DNA of 64,000 bases. Source: Campylobacter lari subsp. concheus (GTDB lineage Bacteria; Campylobacterota; Campylobacteria; Campylobacterales; Campylobacteraceae). Shown in pieces: positions 51,749 through 64,000 of this stretch (the stretch's first letter is position 1; each line of letters begins with the position of its first letter). Location of the stretch: NCBI RefSeq assembly GCF_008245025.1, contig NZ_CP043426.1, positions 434,001-498,000 of the forward strand, given 5' to 3'. Below the pieces are notes generated by a model. The model was not told where the DNA came from and made no database searches. It saw only the letters and a list, made by a program, of their open reading frames with translations. The translations under genes were made by a program, and so were the position numbers.

Positions 51749-51863
51749 ATTTATATCTGAGCAATAAGTTGTTTAGATATAAATTTATAGGCAAAATAAA
51801 AACAGGCTTTTTAAGTTTTAGTTTTTAAAATTTAAAAAGCTTATTTGGTTTTGCCTATGATAA
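51745..51863 (+). promoter_or_regulatory. Double-hairpin leader upstream of pnp
   Basis: Hairpin 1 (51745-51788): 14-bp perfect stem ATAAATTTATATCT/AGATATAAATTTAT, extended by CTGAGCAA/TTGTTTAG-type G-U pairs to about 20 bp with a four-base loop TAAG. Hairpin 2 (about 51787-51857): outer stem ATAGGCAAAA/TTTTGCCTAT, an internal loop, then GCTTTTTAA/TTAAAAAGC. Neither has a T tract, so they are more likely RNA-processing structures than terminators. In E. coli, RNase III cuts the pnp leader to start PNPase autocontrol; the same may hold here. Confidence 0.6.
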
Positions 51864-51880
51864 AAATTTAAAGGAAAATC

Positions 51881-53989
51881 ATGCGACATGAAATAAATAT
51901 CAATAATCACCTTGAAATATTTGATACCGATAAAGTGGCAAAACAAGCAGCAGGTGCAGTTTTAATGCAAGAAAAAAATGCAGTAGTTTTAGCAACTGTA
52001 GCAAGAGAAGAAAAAATGGTAGAAGAGGATTTTTTACCTCTTACAGTACAATATATAGAAAAAGCTTATGCAGCAGGTAAAATTCCAGGAGGTTATGTAA
52101 AAAGAGAAACTAAGCCAGGTGACAATGAAACATTGAGTGCTAGGATTATAGATAGAAGTTTAAGACCTCTTTTTCCAAAAGGATATGCATATCCAACCCA
52201 AATTGTTGTAATGGTTCTTTCTGCTGATCCTGAAGTAGATTTACAAGTGATGAGTTTAAATGCCGCAAGCATTGCTTTGTATTTAAGTGATATCCCTATT
52301 AAAGCACCAGTTTGTGGTGTAAGAATAGGTCGTATAAACAATGAATTTGTTTTAAATCCAAGTAATAGTGAGTTAAAAAATAGCACCCTAGATCTTTATG
52401 TAGCAGGCGTTAAAGATGAGCTTTTAATGATAGAAATGAGAGCTTTGGCAAACAAGCAAGATGATAAACACCGTATGAATGAACTTAGCGAAGATGATAC
52501 TTTAAAGGCTTTAGATTTTGCAAGTAGCGCAATCTTACGTGGTTCCAATGAATATGAAAAAGCATTTGCTGCTTATAGGAAAAATTCTAAACTCGAGTTT
52601 AAAATAGAGTCAGATAATATTCAAATTATTGACTATATAAAAAATACTTATATAACAAAACTCAAAATTGCTATTAACCAAATGGCAAAAAGTGAAAGAG
52701 CAAGTGAAATTTTACAAATAGCAAAAGAGATTGAAAGTGAATCTATGGCTATTGAAAACGAATGGAAATTTGAAGATATTGAAAAAGCTTTACATGTATG
52801 CAAAAGAGAACTTATTAGAAACCAAATTATTAATGAAAATAAAAGAGCGGATGGTAGAGGTTTAAAGGATGTTAGAAAAATAGACATAGAAACAAATATT
52901 TTACCAAGTGCACATGGATCTTGTCTTTTTACTAGAGGGCAAACCCAGGCCTTAGTTGTGGCCACCTTGGGAAATGATAATGATGCGCAAATGTCAGATA
53001 TGCTTACAGAAAAAAATCCAATTTGTGAAAAATTTATGGTTAATTATAATTTTCCAGGTTTTTCGGTGGGTGAAGCTAGCCCTATAAAAGCTCCTGGTAG
53101 AAGAGAGCTTGGCCATGGAAATTTAGCAAAAAGAGCTTTGTATCCTAGTGTTGATACAGATTATGTTCATACGATTCGTTTGGTTTCTGAAATTTTAGAA
53201 AGTAATGGCTCTAGTTCTATGGCTACTGTTTGTGGTGGTGCATTGGCTTTAAGAGCTGCAGGAGTAAAAAGTGAAAAACTGGTAGCAGGTGTGGCGATGG
53301 GGCTTGTTTTTGAAGATGAAAAATATGCTATTTTAACCGATATCATGGGACTTGAAGATCATGATGGAGATATGGATTTTAAAGTGGCAGGAAGCTATGA
53401 TGGAATCACTGCTTTGCAGATGGATATAAAACTTGGTGGTATAGAGCAACAGGTTTTAAAAGAGGCTTTATATCAAGCAAAAGAAGCTAGGGAACACATT
53501 TTGCAATTAATGGAAGAGGCTAATCAAAACATAGTTGTCAATGAAGCTATTTTGCCAAAGATTGAAATTTTTAATGTAGATCCAAATAAAATTCCTGATA
53601 TTATAGGTCAAGGTGGTAAAACCATTAAAGAAATCATTGAAAAATTTGAAGTTAATATTGATTTAGACAGAGATAAAGGTGAGGTTAAAATAGCAGGAAT
53701 TGATCATGATTTGATTTCTCAAAGTAAAGAGTATATATTAAATTTACTTCACTCTAAAGGTTCTAACAAAAAGCGCGACAAAAAGGAAATGCCTAAGTTT
53801 GATATCGGAGAAGAATTTTTAGGACGAGTTCAAAAGGTTGTAGAATTTGGAGTTTTTGTAGAGCTTAAAGAAGGCGTGGATGGTTTATTACATAATTCTA
53901 AGATTAAAGAAAAGTTAGAGGTAGGATATGAAATTAAAGTTAAAGTTGCAGAAATCAAAAATGGAAAAGTATCTTTAGATTTAGCCTAA
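51881..53989 (+). CDS. pnp: Polyribonucleotide nucleotidyltransferase (PNPase)
   Basis: 3'-5' phosphorolytic exoribonuclease, 702 residues. Two RNase PH domains (about 1-210 and 300-525), a KH domain (about 555-615, including [15 protein letters not shown]) and a C-terminal S1 domain (about 632-700, [21 protein letters not shown] in parts). The [11 protein letters not shown] motif is the phosphate site. AAGGAAAA precedes the ATG. The gene has its own hairpin-rich leader and ends in a terminator before the tRNA array. Confidence 0.96.
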   Translation: MRHEININNHLEIFDTDKVAKQAAGAVLMQEKNAVVLATVAREEKMVEEDFLPLTVQYIEKAYAAGKIPGGYVKRETKPGDNETLSARIIDRSLRPLFPKGYAYPTQIVVMVLSADPEVDLQVMSLNAASIALYLSDIPIKAPVCGVRIGRINNEFVLNPSNSELKNSTLDLYVAGVKDELLMIEMRALANKQDDKHRMNELSEDDTLKALDFASSAILRGSNEYEKAFAAYRKNSKLEFKIESDNIQIIDYIKNTYITKLKIAINQMAKSERASEILQIAKEIESESMAIENEWKFEDIEKALHVCKRELIRNQIINENKRADGRGLKDVRKIDIETNILPSAHGSCLFTRGQTQALVVATLGNDNDAQMSDMLTEKNPICEKFMVNYNFPGFSVGEASPIKAPGRRELGHGNLAKRALYPSVDTDYVHTIRLVSEILESNGSSSMATVCGGALALRAAGVKSEKLVAGVAMGLVFEDEKYAILTDIMGLEDHDGDMDFKVAGSYDGITALQMDIKLGGIEQQVLKEALYQAKEAREHILQLMEEANQNIVVNEAILPKIEIFNVDPNKIPDIIGQGGKTIKEIIEKFEVNIDLDRDKGEVKIAGIDHDLISQSKEYILNLLHSKGSNKKRDKKEMPKFDIGEEFLGRVQKVVEFGVFVELKEGVDGLLHNSKIKEKLEVGYEIKVKVAEIKNGKVSLDLA

Positions 53990-54021
53990 ATTTTGAGCAT
54001 ATTAAAAAATATACTCAAAAT
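53990..54021 (+). terminator. Terminator after pnp
   Basis: ATTTTGAGCATATT and AATATACTCAAAAT pair over 14 positions with one mismatch, with a four-base loop, followed by a T-rich sequence. Confidence 0.6.
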
Positions 54022-54034
54022 TTTATATTATATC

Positions 54035-54063
54035 TTGACAAAAGAATATTCTTTTGGCATAAT
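54035..54063 (+). promoter_or_regulatory. tRNA array promoter
   Basis: TTGACA at 54035-54040 and CATAAT at 54058-54063 are 17 bases apart, an unusually classical sigma-70 promoter for Campylobacter. The first tRNA begins 14 bases downstream, as expected for a stable RNA unit. Confidence 0.7.
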
Positions 54064-54077
54064 TTCGTTTTTTGATT

Positions 54078-54153
54078 GTCTCGTTAGCTCAGCCGGTAGA
54101 GCATCTCCCTTTTAAGGAGGGGGCCGTTGGTTCGAATCCAACACGGGACACCA
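54078..54153 (+). tRNA. tRNA-Lys (TTT), copy 1
   Basis: A 76-base cloverleaf: anticodon TTT in CCCTTTTAAGG, acceptor GTCTCGT/ACGGGAC, CCA encoded. First of the three identical Lys genes. Confidence 0.96.
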
Positions 54154-54165
54154 CTAAATCTTTAT

Positions 54166-54241
54166 GGTCGCTTAGCTCAGTTGGTAGAGCGCCACCCTTA
54201 CAAGGTGGATGTCATAAGTTCGAGTCTTATAGTGACCACCA
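54166..54241 (+). tRNA. tRNA-Val (TAC), copy 1
   Basis: A 76-base cloverleaf with anticodon TAC in CCTTACAAGG, acceptor GGTCGCT/AGTGACC, CCA encoded. Confidence 0.96.
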
Positions 54242-54260
54242 TTCTTTTATTGTTTTAGGT

Positions 54261-54337
54261 GCGGCGGTAGTTCAGCTGGTTAGAATATCGGCCTGTCACG
54301 CCGGAGGTCGCGGGTTCGAGCCCCGTCCGCCGCGCCA
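54261..54337 (+). tRNA. tRNA-Asp (GTC), copy 1
   Basis: A 77-base cloverleaf with anticodon GTC in CCTGTCACG, acceptor GCGGCGG/CCGCCGC, CCA encoded. Confidence 0.96.
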
Positions 54338-54339
54338 TT

Positions 54340-54415
54340 GTCTCGTTAGCTCAGCCGGTAGAGCATCTCCCTTTTAAGGAGGGGGCCGTTGGTTCGAATC
54401 CAACACGGGACACCA
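54340..54415 (+). tRNA. tRNA-Lys (TTT), copy 2
   Basis: Identical to copy 1, in the second unit of the tandem duplication. Confidence 0.96.
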
Positions 54416-54427
54416 CTAAATCTTTAT

Positions 54428-54503
54428 GGTCGCTTAGCTCAGTTGGTAGAGCGCCACCCTTACAAGGTGGATGTCATAAGTTCGAGTCTTATAGTGACCA
54501 CCA
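54428..54503 (+). tRNA. tRNA-Val (TAC), copy 2
   Basis: Identical to copy 1, in the second unit of the tandem duplication. Confidence 0.96.
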
Positions 54504-54522
54504 TTCTTTTATTGTTTTAGGT

Positions 54523-54599
54523 GCGGCGGTAGTTCAGCTGGTTAGAATATCGGCCTGTCACGCCGGAGGTCGCGGGTTCGAGCCCCGTCCGCCGCGCCA
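54523..54599 (+). tRNA. tRNA-Asp (GTC), copy 2
   Basis: Identical to copy 1, in the second unit of the tandem duplication. Confidence 0.96.
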
Positions 54600-54601
54600 T
54601 T

Positions 54602-54677
54602 GTCTCGTTAGCTCAGCCGGTAGAGCATCTCCCTTTTAAGGAGGGGGCCGTTGGTTCGAATCCAACACGGGACACCA
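54602..54677 (+). tRNA. tRNA-Lys (TTT), copy 3
   Basis: Identical to copies 1 and 2. It is followed by the Glu-like tRNA rather than by Val, so it marks the right end of the duplication. Confidence 0.96.
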
Positions 54678-54683
54678 CTTATT

Positions 54684-54759
54684 GACCCTTTCGTCTAGTG
54701 GCTCAGGACGTCACTCTCTCTGTGTGATAACAGAGGTTCAAATCCTCTAGGGGTCGCCA
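54684..54759 (+). tRNA. tRNA-Glu-like with odd anticodon loop (CTC)
   Basis: A 76-base cloverleaf. Acceptor (GACCCTT/AGGGGTC), T-arm (AGAGG/CCTCT) and CCA are intact, and the overall sequence aligns with bacterial tRNA-Glu. The anticodon stem TCACT/TGTGA ends in a T-T mismatch, and the loop CTCTCTG gives anticodon CTC with a pyrimidine at position 37, where tRNAs nearly always have a purine. It may be a true but rare Glu(CTC) tRNA, a damaged gene, or a sequence error in the CT run. Confidence 0.75.
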
Positions 54760-54942
54760 TGAATGCATATCGTAATCAAATACAATAGATTAAAATTTAC
54801 TTTACTCCTCTTTTTCGTATTTTTCTAATCATTCACCCATAACACACCTATAAAACCCACTCTATCTTTTTTCCTTCTTTTTCTCAACAGCTCTTCCTTT
54901 TTTATTTTCTAAAAATAATTTTCTTTTCTCAACAATCTCCTG
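54760..54942. other. Non-coding stretch before rRNA operon 2
   Basis: No gene seen. The top strand is rich in C and T and nearly free of G from about 54795 on, like the region before operon 1, but without the 11-bp array. It ends in a C8-T8 run where identity with operon 1 begins; the promoter and leader (54943-55301) follow. Confidence 0.65.
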
Positions 54943-54970
54943 CCCCCCCCTTTTTTTTCTTTTTTTTAAC

Positions 54971-55084
54971 TATAATTTACACACTTGTACTACCATAAAT
55001 AACAAATATAAACTCATCCTAAAACAAATTTCTTTAAATGTCTAATCTACATTTAATAAAACTTTAAGCTTTTATTGCTATAAT
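54971..55084 (+). promoter_or_regulatory. rRNA operon 2 promoters (two -10 boxes)
   Basis: TATAAT at 54971-54976 and 55079-55084, in the same context as operon 1. The two operons share the promoter region from the C/T homopolymer onward, so they should be controlled alike except for sequences further upstream. Confidence 0.6.
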
Positions 55085-55120
55085 TTCATTTCCTTTTTAA
55101 ACGAAAGGGTTTTAAAAAGA

Positions 55121-55160
55121 TAAGACTTTTTGTCTTAATTTTTTAGTATTTGTTCTTTAA
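55121..55160 (+). promoter_or_regulatory. rRNA operon 2 leader hairpin and boxA
   Basis: Same TAAGAC/GTCTTA hairpin with T tract (55121-55137) and TGTTCTTTAA boxA (55151-55160) as in operon 1. Confidence 0.5.
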
Positions 55161-55190
55161 ATTATTAATATTGTTAATCAAATCTTATAG

Positions 55191-56896
<1,706 letters not shown>

Positions 56897-56910
56897 GAAA
56901 AGCTAATTTT

Positions 56911-56986
56911 GGGGAATTAGCTCAGCTGGGAGAGCGCCTGCTTTGCACGCAGGAGGTCAGCGGTTCGATCCCGCTATTCTCCACCA
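56911..56986 (+). tRNA. tRNA-Ala (TGC), spacer of operon 2
   Basis: Identical to the operon 1 copy, including CCA. Confidence 0.97.
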
Positions 56987-56994
56987 TTTATTAA

Positions 56995-57071
56995 GGGCCT
57001 ATAGCTCAGCTGGTTAGAGTGCACCCCTGATAAGGGTGAGGTCACAAGTTCAAGTCTTGTTAGGCCCACCA
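56995..57071 (+). tRNA. tRNA-Ile (GAT), spacer of operon 2
   Basis: Identical to the operon 1 copy, including CCA. Confidence 0.97.
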
Positions 57072-57527
57072 TAAAAAGATTTGTTTATCAATTATATAAT
57101 AAAGTTTTAAAACTTAAAGCAAGTATATAACTAATAATAAAGCAGCAATTAAAGTAAAATACTTTATTGTTTATGTTTTTAAATTATTTAAACTCTTTAT
57201 ATATACTTCCTTTAGGTTTTAAGACCTAAGCTAAATAAATAATAGAATATTTTATATATTAGATTAGTTATTTAATGTTATTTGAATTATCATTGTTAAG
57301 AGTCACAAGCAAGTTTTAATAAAAACAATTTTACAGGACTTGTTAAAGGATAAAACCTAACTATCTTTTCTTTAGCTTTTAGTTAAAGACAAGTTTTAAA
57401 CTCACAGCTTAGTGAGACTAATTTGTTTAGTTTTATTAAGTGTTTAAATGCTTTCCGTCTTAAGATAGCAAAGTCTTATCATAAAAACTTTAACAAGGAA
57501 GTGATGCGTTTTAGAATGAATTTAAAA
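57072..57527 (+). other. Internal transcribed spacer of operon 2
   Basis: No gene. Same 456-base spacer as operon 1, ending with the left arm of the 23S processing stem (57488-57507; right arm 60438-60457). Confidence 0.8.
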
Positions 57528-60430
<2,903 letters not shown>

Positions 60431-60683
60431 TATTTAAGCATCACTTCCTTGTTAAGGTTTTTAATAAAGCTTTGAACGTTTTTATATGAAAACTATATTA
60501 GCTTATAAAATCTTACAAGTAAAGTTTATATTAGAACTTGCTCTTAACATTGTTTTTTAAGTATTCTAAAACAATAAAGTGATTAGTTTAGTAAAATATC
60601 TAAATATAAGAATAAGATGAAAGCTAAAAATGATTTTAATCTAGTTTTTATTATGCTATATTAAATAGAATATTTAAATAACA

Positions 60684-60803
60684 ATGTCCGTGATTATACA
60701 GATGTGGAGACGCCTTGCTCCATCCCGAACCAAGAAGCTAAGCACATCGTGGGTGATGATACTACGCCTTACTGGCAGGGGGAAAGTAGCTCATTGCGGA
60801 CTT
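60684..60803 (+). rRNA. 5S ribosomal RNA, operon 2
   Basis: Identical to the first 5S gene, with the same flanks. The spacer before it (60431-60683) lacks one A compared with operon 1. Confidence 0.9.
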
Positions 60804-60881
60804 GTTAATTCTACTTATTATTCTTACTTTATATATAATTTAATTCATATTTTTTTATTTTTAAATTTTTATGGTTTTAGA

Positions 60882-61034
60882 TTATATTTCTTATATTTCT
60901 TATATTTCTTATATTTCTTATATTTCTTATATTTCTTATATTTCTTATATTTCTTATATTTCTTATATTTCTTATATTTCTTATATTTCTTATATTTCTT
61001 ATATTTCTTATATTTCTTATATTTCTTATATTTC
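60882..61034. repeat. 9-bp tandem repeat, 17 copies, after 5S of operon 2
   Basis: Unit TTATATTTC, 17 exact copies against 8 after operon 1. Sequence identity between the two operon regions continues through the array and ends near 61075 (9088 in operon 1). Confidence 0.95.
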
Positions 61035-61075
61035 TTTCTTATCGCTCTTAATTATTTATAGTTTTTTTATTTTTA

Positions 61076-61439
61076 TGGGTTTTAATGACTTAACTTTTGG
61101 TTTTTGGGTGGTTGGGTAGTTGTATTTATGTTAGCATATGGTTAGATAAAATATTTATCAAGAATTAAATATTTGGTTGTTTTAGCTGTTTGTTATGGTT
61201 TTTTTGTGTTGCTGGTTATTGAATTGTTTTAATGGCTTATTTGGTGGGTTTATTTTATTTTTTATGGTTTTTATTTAGTGGTTTAGTTAGCTTGGTTGTT
61301 GACTGCAGATAGTTTTTAATTTCTAGTTTTTAGTTGTTTGTTTGTGAAAATTTTTAATTAATTTGTTTGATTAGGTGGGGTATTTACTAAGAATTAGAGG
61401 GTTTGATTTTTTGATGAAATTTTAAATGAAAAGTTTTGA
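61076..61439. other. Non-coding G/T-rich stretch after rRNA operon 2
   Basis: About 360 bases without a gene. The top strand is very rich in G and T and poor in C, mirroring the C/T-rich, G-poor stretch before the operon. No hairpin with a T tract is evident. Confidence 0.6.
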
Positions 61440-61445
61440 TATAAT
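61440..61445 (+). promoter_or_regulatory. -10 box of the methyltransferase gene
   Basis: TATAAT (in TTGATATAATAAAAC) ten bases before the ribosome-binding site AAGGA, giving a very short leader. Confidence 0.45.
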
Positions 61446-61466
61446 AAAACTATATAAGGATGTATG

Positions 61467-62192
61467 ATGTTAGATAATAAGTATGATGATAATATTTTTT
61501 TTGATAAATATGCCTTAATGCTAAGATCTAAAGTGGGGTTGGATGGTGCTAGTGAATGGGAAGATTTTAAAATATGGTTGCCAAGCTTAAAGGATAAAGT
61601 TATATTAGACTTAGGTTGTGGATATGGATGGCATAGTATTTATGCTTTAGAAAATGGCGCTAAAGAAGTTTTTACTATTGATTTATCTTTAAAAATGTTA
61701 GATAAAGCTAAGATTAAAACAAGTAAATATAAAAATAAAATATCCTTTTATAGAGGTTCTTGTGAAGAAATAAATAAAATCACTGATTTGCAAAATATAA
61801 AATTTGATATAGTTATTAGTTCTTTAGTTTTTTATTATATAAAGGATTATGAAAAATTAATTTTTAATATTTCAAAACTTCTTAATAAAAATATTAGTTT
61901 GGTTTTTAGTGTTGAGCATCCCGTTTTTACTGCAAATATTTCCCAAGATTTTATATATGAAAATAATGAGGATATTCAATATTTTCCTGTTAAAAATTAT
62001 TTTTATGAAAATAAAAATAAATATAATTTTTTAGGCGAGGATGTGGTTAAATATCATCGTACCTTAACAAGTTATATTTCTCCATTATTGCAAAATAATT
62101 TTAAAATAACTAATATTATTGAGCTAAAGCTTTCTAATAAAATTATCAATCTTTTTCCTGAATTCAAAAATGAATTTAAAAAAAAAGAATGA
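61467..62192 (+). CDS. Class I SAM-dependent methyltransferase
   Basis: A 241-residue methyltransferase. The SAM-binding block VILDLGCGYGWHSIYALENGA is at about 45-65 (shown in motif form: DLGCGYG), followed by the acidic end of strand 2 (FTIDLSLKML) and motif IV IVISSLVFYYI. The second ATG (61467) is preferred, with AAGGA six bases upstream against three for the first. Sequence and size are like UbiE/small-molecule methylases; the substrate is unknown. It stands alone between rRNA operon 2 and the helicase gene. Confidence 0.8.
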   Translation: MLDNKYDDNIFFDKYALMLRSKVGLDGASEWEDFKIWLPSLKDKVILDLGCGYGWHSIYALENGAKEVFTIDLSLKMLDKAKIKTSKYKNKISFYRGSCEEINKITDLQNIKFDIVISSLVFYYIKDYEKLIFNISKLLNKNISLVFSVEHPVFTANISQDFIYENNEDIQYFPVKNYFYENKNKYNFLGEDVVKYHRTLTSYISPLLQNNFKITNIIELKLSNKIINLFPEFKNEFKKKE

Positions 62193-62235
62193 CATAGACC
62201 AATGATGTTGATAATAGCTTGTATGAAAGAGTAGT

Positions 62236-63591
62236 TTGAACTTGGTTGTAGATAAATTAATATTTTTTTTAAAAAATAACAATGTATTTTTAAGCGGTGG
62301 TGCAGGTGTTGGTAAGTCTTTTTTAACTATGGAGCTTATAAAATCTTATAGAGTTCAAGGAAAAATTGTTATTGTATTGGGTTCTACTGCGCTTAGCGCT
62401 TTTAATATAGGTGGGGTTACTTTACATAGTTTTTTTGCTTTTAAAAGATGTCAAAATTATGATGAATTATATTATGAAGATAGAAAGCAAAAAGATAAAC
62501 TAGAAAAATTAAAGAGAATTTTAAAACAATGCGATTTATTGGTTATTGATGAAATCTCTATGGTAAGTGCTTCGTTGATGGAAATGATTTATTATAGATT
62601 ATCAAGAAGTGGTTTTAATGGTAAAATTTTATTAGTTGGAGATTTTTTTCAACTTCCACCCGTGGTTAACCATAAAGAAAATCAAATTCAAAGTACTTTA
62701 TTTCAAAATACTTTATATGCTTTTTCTTCGCAAGCCTGGAATGATCTGAAATTTATTAATTTAAAACTTAGTATTGCAAAAAGAACTTTAGATAAACAAT
62801 TTTATGAATATTTGTTTTTTCTTAGAATGGGCGAAGCAAATAAAGAAATATTGAATTTCTTTAAAAAAATGTTAATTAGTTCAAAAAATTTACTTGAGTA
62901 TATGGATAAGTATACTTTATTGTGCGCTACCAATAAAAAGACTAATCATATTAATACTGAAAAATTAAATCTTTTACAAGGTAAAGAAAGTATATTTAAG
63001 GCAAAAGCTGAAAAACTAGATTGTACTTTAGATGATAAAACTTACGAGCAGTGGATTAATGGACTTAATTCTTTGAGTGAGTTAAAATTGAAAATAGGCG
63101 CTAAGATTATTTTTTGTGTGAATAATAAAGAAGAAAATTATTATAATGGGGAACAAGGTGTTGTTTTAGATTTTATAAAAGATAAAGGGCAAGAATATAT
63201 TCTGATAGAAAAAAATAATGGTGAAAGATTGAAATTAAAACCATATGAATATATTTTAGAAGAGTATGAGTTAGATAAAGATGAAAAACTAGAAGTTAAG
63301 ATAAAAGCTAAATTTATTCAATTTCCTATAAAACTAGCCTATGCTATAACAATCCATAAATCTCAAGGTATGAGTATAGATAAATTAGTATGTGATATTG
63401 ATGGAATTTTTGAAAAAGGCCAATTATATGTATGTTTATCAAGAGCCATTAATCCAAGTAATTTAAAAATAATATATAATTATAAAATGCCTTTTGAGGA
63501 TTATTTTTTAAAAATTTTAAAATTTGATAAAGAGGTAAAACGATTTTATCTGCAAGAAAAGTTTATAAATTTAGAAGAAGATAGGGAGTGA
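62236..63591 (+). CDS. PIF1-like DNA helicase / AAA ATPase
   Basis: A 451-residue superfamily 1B helicase. Walker A GGAGVGKS is at 21-28, motif Ia GSTALSAFNIGGVTLHSFF near 49-67, Walker B LLVIDEISMVS near 109-119, GDFFQLPPV near 138-146, and the C-terminal AYAITIHKSQGMSIDKL and YVCLSRA motifs V and VI. It starts with TTG at 62236, with AAAGAG just upstream. A gene of this type exists in C. jejuni next to a periplasmic protein gene, as here. Such helicases act in recombination or replication of hard templates. Confidence 0.85.
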   Translation: MNLVVDKLIFFLKNNNVFLSGGAGVGKSFLTMELIKSYRVQGKIVIVLGSTALSAFNIGGVTLHSFFAFKRCQNYDELYYEDRKQKDKLEKLKRILKQCDLLVIDEISMVSASLMEMIYYRLSRSGFNGKILLVGDFFQLPPVVNHKENQIQSTLFQNTLYAFSSQAWNDLKFINLKLSIAKRTLDKQFYEYLFFLRMGEANKEILNFFKKMLISSKNLLEYMDKYTLLCATNKKTNHINTEKLNLLQGKESIFKAKAEKLDCTLDDKTYEQWINGLNSLSELKLKIGAKIIFCVNNKEENYYNGEQGVVLDFIKDKGQEYILIEKNNGERLKLKPYEYILEEYELDKDEKLEVKIKAKFIQFPIKLAYAITIHKSQGMSIDKLVCDIDGIFEKGQLYVCLSRAINPSNLKIIYNYKMPFEDYFLKILKFDKEVKRFYLQEKFINLEEDRE

Positions 63592-63593
63592 TT

Positions 63594-64000
63594 ATGAGAT
63601 GGGTAGTAATTTTATTTTTTTCTTTTTGTAGTATTTATGCTAATTCTTTAAGTATAGAAGATTTTAGAACGGATTTGTATTCAAAAGCCGGAAATAATAC
63701 TTTAAAAAAGATTGAAATGACTTTAGATTTTGAGGGAGAAAATTTAGAACAAAAGAAAATTATAGATGCATTAAATACTATTGTATCTAGTTATTTTTAT
63801 GAAGATTTGTTCACAGAGGTGGGTAAAAACAACTTCAAAGAAACTTTGCTTAAATTTAGCAATAAAAAATACAAAACTCAAATAAAAAACATTTATATTT
63901 TAAAAATTAACTCAGTGGCTCAATTTGATATAGAAGAACTGAAGCGTTTTGTAAAAGATTTAGAAAAAAAAGAAGAAGATTTAAAAGAAACTGCTAAGCA
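63594..64000 (+). CDS. Exported FliL-like protein, cut by window end
   Basis: The first 135 codons are present. An N-terminal signal (MRWVVILFFSFCSIYA) is followed by a periplasmic part. Residues about 65-105 (ALNTIVSSYFYEDLFTEVGKNNFKETLLKF, seen in parts, then VYI-like KNIYILKI) have the pattern of the FliL C-terminal domain (short helix, conserved Gly-Lys, then a strand). AGGGAG lies five bases before the ATG, three bases after the helicase stop, so the genes are co-transcribed. The link to the flagellar protein family is tentative. Confidence 0.6.
   Translation, partial: MRWVVILFFSFCSIYANSLSIEDFRTDLYSKAGNNTLKKIEMTLDFEGENLEQKKIIDALNTIVSSYFYEDLFTEVGKNNFKETLLKFSNKKYKTQIKNIYILKINSVAQFDIEELKRFVKDLEKKEEDLKETAK

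Larger units (their letters stand above)
54078..54677. repeat. Tandem duplication of Lys-Val-Asp block (262-bp unit)
   Basis: The segment from tRNA-Lys to just before the next tRNA-Lys (54078-54339) is repeated at 54340-54601 with no visible difference, including spacers, and a third Lys copy (54602-54677) closes the repeat. This is the layout left by unequal crossing-over between Lys genes. Confidence 0.95.

Noticed and set aside
54072..54377. Open frame of 101 codons across the tRNA array
   Set aside because: It reads through tRNA genes and exists only because of the repeated tRNA sequence.
60882..61034. CRISPR-like or coding repeat
   Set aside because: A 9-bp tandem unit without spacers and without ribosome-binding site or a plausible protein.

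Overview
The window is AT-rich bacterial chromosome from a Campylobacter species. The 16S sequence, the rRNA spacer order (Ala then Ile tRNA), the neighbourhoods gatC-cvpA-fur-lysS-glyA, racRS-recR, guaA-(unknown)-purD-RDD-lptD-pnp and ccoI-ccoS-c553-gmhB-hldD-hldE-gmhA all point there. The 16S variable regions look like the C. lari group, but I cannot fix the species by eye. No prophage, transposase, plasmid or CRISPR array is visible.

Layout: 1-706 is modB, the molybdate permease, with no modC behind it. 793-2452 is a small accessory block: a HTH regulator divergent from a three-gene set of TM2-type membrane protein, unknown protein and lipoprotein. 2453-3394 is non-coding, pyrimidine-rich DNA with 24 copies of an 11-bp repeat, leading into rRNA operon 1 (16S-Ala-Ile-23S-5S, about 3395-8897), which is followed by 8 copies of a 9-bp repeat. 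9117-13832 holds an unknown gene behind a sigma-54 promoter, a DUF411 metal-binding protein and a Fur-controlled iron unit (exbB-exbD-tonB divergent from a TonB-dependent receptor). 13829-26772 carries dnaX, rho, cytochrome cbb3 assembly (ccoI, ccoS), cytochrome c553, the ADP-heptose pathway, pyruvate kinase, a malate:quinone oxidoreductase-type enzyme and pantothenate kinase. 26759-36118 covers a YfgM/BamB-like envelope pair, gatC-cvpA-fur-lysS-glyA-(unknown)-SPOR-aroE and dnaJ. 36232-53989 covers racRS-recR, uvrC, nhaD, guaA, a cold-shock-like/pseudo-receiver protein, a probable 6S RNA, purD, an RDD protein, lptD, a phosphoribosyltransferase-like protein and pnp behind a double-hairpin leader. 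54078-54759 is a tRNA array with a perfect tandem duplication (Lys-Val-Asp twice, then Lys and an odd Glu). 55302-60803 is rRNA operon 2, in the same orientation as operon 1, with 17 copies of the 9-bp repeat after it. 61467-64000 has a methyltransferase, a PIF1-like helicase and the start of a FliL-like exported protein.

As a system, the window is mostly core housekeeping: translation (rRNA, tRNA, gatC, lysS), outer-membrane building (heptose synthesis, LptD, BamB-like), microaerobic respiration (CcoI, CcoS, c553) and iron control (Fur in the same window as its likely targets). The unusual parts are repeat structure and regulation: two 6-kb direct rRNA repeats 52 kb apart, repeat arrays beside them, the duplicated tRNA block, homopolymer differences between the two 23S copies that look like sequencing error, and several RNA or promoter elements (6S RNA, sigma-54 promoter, pnp leader, leaderless gmhB). 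The least explained protein-coding block is 793-2452.
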